From Rostrohypoxylon terebratum (lineage: Eukaryota; Ascomycota; Sordariomycetes; Xylariales; Hypoxylaceae), in NCBI GenBank assembly GCA_022497145.1, contig MU385898.1:62001-126000 (forward strand): a stretch of 64,000 bases of DNA, in the 5' to 3' direction. Below the pieces are notes generated by a model. That model ran no database searches. It was not told where the DNA came from and saw only the letters and a program-made list of their open reading frames with translations. The position numbers were made by a program, and so were the translations under genes. Within the stretch, counting starts at the first letter, position 1. Each line of letters starts with the position of its first letter. This document shows, piece by piece, positions 57,483-64,000 of this stretch.

Positions 57483-59071
57483 CTACGAAGAGAACCCGTC
57501 GACGTGGCTGCCCAGACCCTTCTCCTTCGCTAGCCTTACGATCTCGAATCCGACCACGAGGTCCATGAGCCCGAGCCCCACGCTCTTATATATGACGTTG
57601 CCGACCGAGAGCCACCGTGCTAGGTGGTTGTCGCGGGTAGGCTGCTGCGGTTGAGGCTGCCCGTGTCCCCGATCGTCCGAGGTTAATTGGCTCGAGCTGC
57701 GGCGGTGGAAGGGGAGCGAGATACTGCTGCCCCGCCGGCTTGGGCTCCGGGAGGAGGAACGCTTGCCCCCGCTGCCGGAGTCGGAGCCGGAGACGGTGGA
57801 TATACCGGTACTGGACGATGCAAAGTCGAGTTTGTCAAAGGAGTCGCTTATCGACGATGTTTCCGTGGAGCTCTGCGAGGCAAGCGATTCCTCTTCCTCT
57901 TTAGCTAGTCGGTGGATCATTACTAGTTCACCCAGTCTGATGTTTATTAGTATTTATATTTGTATTTGCTTTGATAGTGGCAGAATATCGGGTGTATCCT
58001 GGGGACTCACTCAACGAGTTGCTTAGGCTCTAGACCGGCATCAATGATCTCACCTGCCTCCTTCAGAGCTCCATCTAAGGTATCCACGACAATGACTCCT
58101 CCTTCTGTCGCGTGCTTGTGATAGTGAAGATGGTGACCCGGCGAATGGCTTTTGGTGGCTTGGATCAATAATTCTCGAGGCAGTTCGTGCATCTGTGGTG
58201 TGTAACTCCCGACCGCCACGATTAATCTGCCTTTCTTGCGGCCCTCGTGGTTTGTGAGGATGCTTGCGTCAAATAAGCCTTCTGTGCTTGGCGTACAACA
58301 ATAAATAACATCCGCGGCTCTCAGATGGTCTCTCTGCAACCTATCAAACTCGCCATAGCCCGGAGTGAGAAGACTGAAATGTGCCTGCTCCCATCCTTCT
58401 CGTTGCTTAATTTCCGTAGGTATACCATATATTTTCTTAAACGTATCCCTCGCGCTCTCGCTGAATCGCCGGTTGATGATGTATACCTGACGGATTGTGT
58501 CACCACGCAACATCAGCGCCAAGCGGATATGCCAGTATGCTTGCAAGCCCGAACCAAAGACAGTCAAGGTACGGACTGAAGTTCGTTTCATAAGAAGACA
58601 AGACGAGGCCAAGGCCGTACGAAAAGCAGTCAAGGTCTTGGCGTTGAGAAAGCCAAGAGGTGGCCCTTGGGGAGAGTAAAGTGTCACCGAGCCTGTAGGC
58701 GTGATAGCAGGCAATGTGGGATCGGCTGATGGAGATGACAGCGTCACAACTACGAATTGGTTAGTTTAGCCACATCCAAGATCTGAGATCTGGAGTTTCT
58801 ATGTTTGTTTCTCAAGTTTCATAGGCTTACCCTTCACTGCATGGCCAAGAGCACTATATGATGGCATGAACAGTGTGGTCGCACCGGTCGTGTTAGAATG
58901 CACCGACGTCCGTTCGGGCTGGTGGACGACGCCATCTGCTATCGACTGTGTACCGGTGGAATATTCATGGAGGGCATTTCTTAATGTTCGTATAAATCCT
59001 TCTGCTTCTTCGTGACTCAGATTCTCTAGCAAAGATCGAATCTGTTCGTCAGAAAGGACCGTCAGAGACAT
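57483..59071 (-). CDS. Ornithine cyclodeaminase/mu-crystallin family protein with Ser/Arg-rich insert
   Basis: Exons 58831-59071, 58011-58749 and 57483-57936 with introns of 81 and 74 bp, giving 477 residues; frame is kept at both junctions (..GHAVK-VVTLSS.. and ..KQLVE-LGELVM..). The family binds NAD(P) and includes ornithine cyclodeaminases, ketimine reductases and opine-type dehydrogenases. The Rossmann motif is VFGSGLQAYWH, followed by INRR and DVIYCCTPST, and the final conserved block is LARWLSVGNVIYKSVGLGLMDLVVG. Residues about 340-431 are an insertion of Ser, Arg, Gly and Gln that the roughly 350-residue family core lacks. The exact reaction cannot be assigned. The insert contains no splice pair that would remove it in frame, as far as I can see. 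Confidence 0.9.
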
Positions 59072-60648
59072 GTTTCACGAATAATTGGTGAAGATTCTAT
59101 ATGTATAGATCAGGCTGTCAGGTTGAGTCTTGAGATAATGTTAGATAAATGAGTCTGAGAGTAGACTGGGAAGAATAAAGATGTTTGTATCAGTCATTGA
59201 TAGCCTTGTCCTTGTCCATGAATTAGGAAGGTAGGAAAGCCTGAAGGAAATCTCGAGATAGGTAGGCTGGTATCGAGGTAAGAGAGAAGACCGGAGCCGT
59301 GATAGGCGAGGTGAGGGTTGAGTGCTTAGCCGAACGCGCATTCTGAGGCATCACTACGTGTACCCTCCATTTCTAGGCGGGTTATACAGTGTATACTAAC
59401 AATATAGTAGTTGTAGGAACCACGCAATTCTCAAAAACGCCACGAATCTTGGCAATTGCACGACGTTCCGGTTCCTTTCCTTTGATCTTCGTAAAGCCGA
59501 GAAATGGAGATGATATGGCTGTATGGTAAGAAAGGTAGCCAGGATGGACGGATGATCGGAGTGGTTAGGAGGTTAGGGACTCGATGGTGTGGTGTGACAA
59601 AGAAATACCAAGACAATGGATAGCAGGCACCTGCACCTAGAACAGCCCTAGAGCACCGTACCTACCTCCAGGGCTCGCTATACCGTGACCTGCCAGCCTG
59701 CCTTGGTCCAGGCGGTTTGGAAGGTTCCAACTTCCAAGCCTGTTGCTAGTAGCTACCCCCACCGACGTTAGCATCTTTGGCGGTTGGGTTGCGTAATTGG
59801 ATCCTCTAGACGAACCTTAACGAACTAGAAGTGACGTAGGGATATAGAGATATAGAGGGGTAAGCTTGGCAACTTACGAGGATTGACCTTAGAATTGACA
59901 GAAACGGCGATATATTGATGACAGATTAGCAAGTTTAGCCGTCGAACTTAAAAACCAACCAGGAAGGGCGATTGCAATTAGAATTGGATTTGGAATCGCT
60001 TGGAACCTAGATTCGGAAGAAAGCGCCGGTGAATTGGCTTGATGGCTTAATTAGATTTACTGTAACAATTTGAGCAATTTGAACTTGGAAAAAACACCAA
60101 TCAATCTGATCTGATCTGAACATCTCCAATTTCAGGAGATGCAAGATAAATGAATTCCTCAGAATACCTAACACCCAGAACCTAGGCCTAGCCATTGTCC
60201 CAATAAACACTGGATCCATCCAGGTAGTTATTCCCCGTCGCCATAAAAAGAAAATAAAAAGCACGAAAACACGAAAATGCGCACGCAATCGCGATGCCGC
60301 ACCACACATCCATCCATCCATACATCCATACATCCCACACAAACCAATCGCCATGCTTTGCCATGTAGACACTTTGCTCGAAACGCCGCCGTTGAAGGGA
60401 CCTCATATGAGGTTTTGGTATCGTATCGTAAGGACCAACTAGACCGATTTCACCGTATTTGCCAATATCACCCAAATTCACTGAATCCGCAATCCACTCG
60501 CCCGCCAATATGCTCTTCTCTACCGTTGTTGTTATCGCCGCCGCCGTGCCGAAATCCATGGAGAGCCAACTTCAATTCGAAGTCTGGAAGACACCAACTT
60601 TTGCAAAAACGCCTTAAATCGACGAGAACCACCGCCCTTACGAATCCT
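59072..60648. other. Intergenic, no gene seen
   Basis: 1.6 kb between two minus-strand genes, holding a decamer copy (59666-59675) and a CATC-type microsatellite near 60306-60335. The ORF at 60188-60559 (minus) overlaps that microsatellite and is not called. Confidence 0.55.
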
Positions 60649-61670
60649 TTAGCGAGCCTGAATAATTCCTGGCCCGTCTGTCCGGAAGACGAGCATGGCA
60701 TGCTTTCCCCTTACCACGTCTCCGGCATCGCCGTTTAATCCAGGAGTTGCATGTCTCCCCTTGGTTCCGAGACCCAGGTCGCGGATTCGACCAGAGCCAA
60801 TGTCGAAGAACACACCGTGAACCTGCAGACCCCTTTCGGCGATAGCGTCCTGGATAGATGCATTTGCCATGAGTACGTTGATGCCGGCCTCGACATTAAG
60901 CTCCGCAATGCGAACGCCTCGGGTCTTGTCGTCGGTAATAGACTCAAGTTCCTCCTTGTTCGCATTGCGAATCGCCTTGAGAGGTACCAACCACGTGTCT
61001 AATACGCCGCCAACCCGCTGGTTGCTCAAGGCCGCAGCAGCACCTCCGCACGAAGAATGGCCGCATAGCACCACATGCTTGACCTTTAGGTGCGCAACCG
61101 CGTACTCGATGACGGCTGACGTGTTGATGTCCGTCGGCGAGATGATGTTGGCGATGTTGCGGTGCACAAACACATCACCAGGTTGCAAGCCTAAGATCGT
61201 GGTCTCCGGGCAGCGAGAGTCGGAGCATCCTAGCCACACTGTTGTTACATGCGCTGTTAGCCGTCTTCTGCATTATCCGTCTCCTCACTCTTGATTTGAT
61301 TTGCAATAGCCCAGTACAAAGCGTGTAAGTACCGTCATCTCCACCTCGCATGGAAGCTGACAAGCCCACTATCCTGGAAAGGACCAAAGGACCAAGGGTA
61401 GGGTACACTGTTCCGAGACCGAGCTAACGCTCTGTTGAGTGGGTCTTCGCTTGACAGACCTCGCCTCGCATCTCAACAAAGGAAATGAATAACACAATAT
61501 TCGAAATTGTCTTATCACCGGTGACCAAGGAAACGGGGGTTATACGTACGAATTGCCGGTGACTGTCCCGAAGCCAACTTGGGAAAGAATTCGGGGTTTT
61601 GATGACCTTTGTAGCCGGCCCAGGCTTGGTTCGAACTCAGCGCGTAGGCGAAGGCATCTTCTGCAGCCAT
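60649..61670 (-). CDS. Beta-class carbonic anhydrase
   Basis: Exons 61550-61670 and 60649-61238, giving 236 residues. Reversible hydration of CO2 supplies bicarbonate for carboxylations and CO2 sensing. The zinc ligands Cys45, His101 and Cys104 and the CSDSR dyad (Asp47, Arg49) are all present, with HSSCGG after the second ligand. Start 61670 gives MAAEDAFAYALSSNQAW, similar to cytosolic fungal enzymes of the Nce103 type; no clear targeting signal is seen. The splice (..SPAI-L-WLGCSDSR..) is in frame. The intron is 311 bp, much longer than the others in the window, so an alternative first exon or regulatory content is possible. Confidence 0.93.
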
Positions 61671-64000
61671 GGTAAGCTAAATGGTATTTCAAAAAGAGAC
61701 GAAGCTACCCTCGCCAATCTCGGATCTCAAAAATAAGTTTAAGCGTATTATTTTTGTACGAGATGCCAATATCCACCCCTGCAGATCCAGATCCAAGAGT
61801 ACCGTTCCTCCTTTTTCTTGGCGGGGTAAGCTACTGGATTAGGGAATTAGGAAGGATGCGAGGAGAACAAACGTACGCGGAGGACCAGGCATTTTTTTCG
61901 AAAGATGTGAGCGCCCGGGTTGCGCTCTTTTATATGTAGATGAGCGACTAGGAGGTGTATATCACGGACGTGGTATGTATGCACAATGACCACACGAGCG
62001 GCACGCAAGATCCCACCCAAAAGGGACTGGGACTGGCAGACTGGGTGCGGGATGTAGGAGATGAGCGAATTAGGAAGTCCCAAGCCCAATCAGATTTGGT
62101 GTTCTCCCACTCATTCACACACCACTAGGAAGCCTTGGAAGCCTTGGATGGCTTTCTTCGGTTTATTCCCAAGGTGTTTGCTGGAAAGCAGCTTTGACCG
62201 AGTGTTCCTAGCACTCTTTTCGGCTTCAAAATCGCGCTCTCGGCTGGGTCGGTGATGACTCGGGGGAGGCGGTGATCGGATCGTACGGTGGTTGTGAATG
62301 GAATGACGGAGACCGTGAGGTATAACCTAGGTAAACAAATAAAGCGGCTCACAGAGGAGGTCTTGGATAGGTTAAGTAGGTAGGCAAGGTCGGCCCAAAC
62401 GGATCAGCGGAGATACGGATCTACTAATGTATGTAGGGAATGAAACAAGATTCATGTAATCATGGAATTATGAAATAAGACGTGTGTATACCCGAGGAAG
62501 TGAATAAGGAAGAGGCTCAGTTGGCACAGGTTGAGGTATTATAAAAATGACGAGCTTGGCGTCAGCAAGGAGACAAACACAACATATGTTGAATGCGACG
62601 ACACAAGCTCAAAAGATCCTACGGTTTCCGGAGATTTCAATCTTATGTACAAGTTGATTCGAAACCTTCCATCCTTCTTTATTACCTTCTGCCTGGCACA
62701 CCTTACATATAAAGATGTGATCAGCCTGTCCGGAGTCCGGGGTAACAGCCTTCAAACCGCAAAACCATGCATCATTTCTTAACCTTATCTAACATAGATA
62801 TATTACGGTTCGAGGTCATTTGCCTAGAGTTTGCCCAGATTTCGCAGATTTCGATAGCTTAGGCTTCGCCCCCTCCCCTCGGCGCCAATGGCCTTCTATT
62901 ACCCGTGTCTATACCATACCTGAACAGGGCGAACGTGGGATGAACCGTATCTGCACTCGATATGAAACCTCCATGTCACAGGGTCCGGCGGAAGCGCACA
63001 GATTTGAGATTTGAGATTGAGACGAAGCAAGCAATCAAGCATAAGAAGCTTTTTTTTTTTTTGTCTCGTTTAGAAATGCGGAACATTTGCTCAGAGCTAG
63101 TCCTCTAGCTACATGACGTTCCCTCTTTATCAACATTGAACCTTGCAATATATACGCACGCGCACAGCTAGATTACCTTACATAGGTAAGTAGATGCCTT
63201 AGATACCTCCCTAAGTAACGCACTGCGCAGTAAGAACGGAGTATTACTAGGTTATCAACCATTCCAACGAGGGCTGGGAGCCAATACCCGGACCTCAACC
63301 ACCCAAGACTCATGTGGTACCCTACTATTATTACTACGTATGTGCTTAGGTAGGTATCTAATGTACAATGCAATCCTAATCCTAGCCCGTGACCACCAGC
63401 CAACGAGCGCAGCCAATGAGCCAATCGCAAATCCAACGTGCTCAAGTGCTGAAGTCAGCAACCCCTGCCAGGAACCAGACAGGGCTCGCAGCATTGCGTT
63501 CGAAAGCGGTGAGGGAGCTACGCTACTTATCTACCTACCCTAGTACAATACCTAGGTAGGTCCTAGGGATTATCATAAATAGGGGGTACATAGATAGGAA
63601 GTATTCTCAAACGCAACCGCCATGATATACCTCCCCTGATCACCCTGCACACAACAATGTATAACCAATAAACATACCCAGACTCGCAATGTTATCAGAA
63701 ACGTGTCCAGGTCTGCTAGGTAGGTAATAGGCGATGCATTATTTCTTCCCCTCATAACATCCATCGAAAATCTAGCACAATTATCGTCGCATACGTAAGC
63801 CTCCCCCAGAAAATGAGATGTGATATGGATGTCAAGTTCAAGTTCAAGGTTACAGACCCAACACTCAGGAACGCTTTCTGTTTGAATGTCCCCCGTCTGC
63901 CCGTTTTGTCCTGACGAATGCGATGTTGCAACGAGGCTTTGCTTGGCTGCTTGGCTTGGCTCGGCTCGGCTTGACTATCCTCATACGGCATTTGCCAATC
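61671..64000. other. Intergenic to window end, no gene seen
   Basis: 2.3 kb of carbonic anhydrase promoter and beyond. ORFs up to 90 codons show no domain. A T12 tract (about 63050-63061) and CCTAGGTAGG palindromic words (63331-63345 and 63549-63570) occur. Confidence 0.5.

Noticed and set aside
60188..60559. 123-codon minus-strand ORF downstream of carbonic anhydrase
   Set aside because: Overlaps a CATC microsatellite (Trp/Tyr/Met-rich run) and likely 3' UTR; no family.
1..64000. Search for CRISPR arrays, prokaryotic operons, riboswitches or rRNA
   Set aside because: None seen; introns and gene families show nuclear fungal DNA where such features are not expected.

Overview
This window is nuclear DNA of a filamentous ascomycete (Pezizomycotina, most likely a Sordariomycete). 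The evidence is short GT..AG introns of about 45-90 bp with CTRAY branch sites, fungus-specific families (HET domain, NACHT/STAND proteins, fungal paraoxonase-like and berberine-bridge oxidases, SRR1-like, DUF3445), a PTS2-type thiolase start, and long gene-free stretches. I rebuilt the exon structures by eye from splice sites and frame continuity. About 19 protein genes are well supported, with two clear pseudogenes and two weaker decayed coding remnants. The species cannot be named from sequence alone.

Layout. 1-9 kb: the 3' end of a short-chain dehydrogenase, an Ala/Asn/Gln-rich secreted protein, ETF-ubiquinone oxidoreductase and a membrane-anchored DUF3445 protein. 9-12.7 kb: gene-poor, with one tRNA-like Pol III element. 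12.7-27.7 kb: accessory and secretory genes, comprising a six-cysteine secreted protein, a secreted FAD oxidase, a Bet v1-like (SRPBCC) protein, an SRR1-like protein, a broken beta-propeller gene, a GMC oxidoreductase, a broken cysteine-rich secreted protein and a stand-alone MetE-type methyltransferase. 28-42 kb: an island holding an 11-exon SNF2-RING ATPase, a divergently transcribed NACHT protein ending in C2H2 zinc fingers, a repeat-rich gap with a hAT-type MITE, an unknown membrane protein and a HET-domain protein. 42.9-46.7 kb: a paraoxonase-like gene and a cytochrome P450 on the same strand. 46.7-52.5 kb: gene-poor with decayed ORFs. 52.5-61.7 kb: an MFS exporter, peroxisomal 3-ketoacyl-CoA thiolase, an ornithine-cyclodeaminase-family protein with a long Ser/Arg-rich insert, and beta-carbonic anhydrase. 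The final 2.3 kb shows no gene.

How it fits together. ETF-QO and thiolase are housekeeping functions in fatty-acid and amino-acid oxidation; they are not adjacent and need no special linkage. The most distinctive part is 28-42 kb. There, a STAND-type signal-transduction ATPase with an unusual zinc-finger tail lies near a HET-domain cell-death protein, and between them is a block of diverged ~148-bp repeats interrupted by a MITE with an intact 8-bp target-site duplication. That resembles an allorecognition or innate-immunity island, but this reading is inference. A decamer (CTCCAGGGCT) occurs eight times outside coding sequence across the window and is not explained by any annotated feature.
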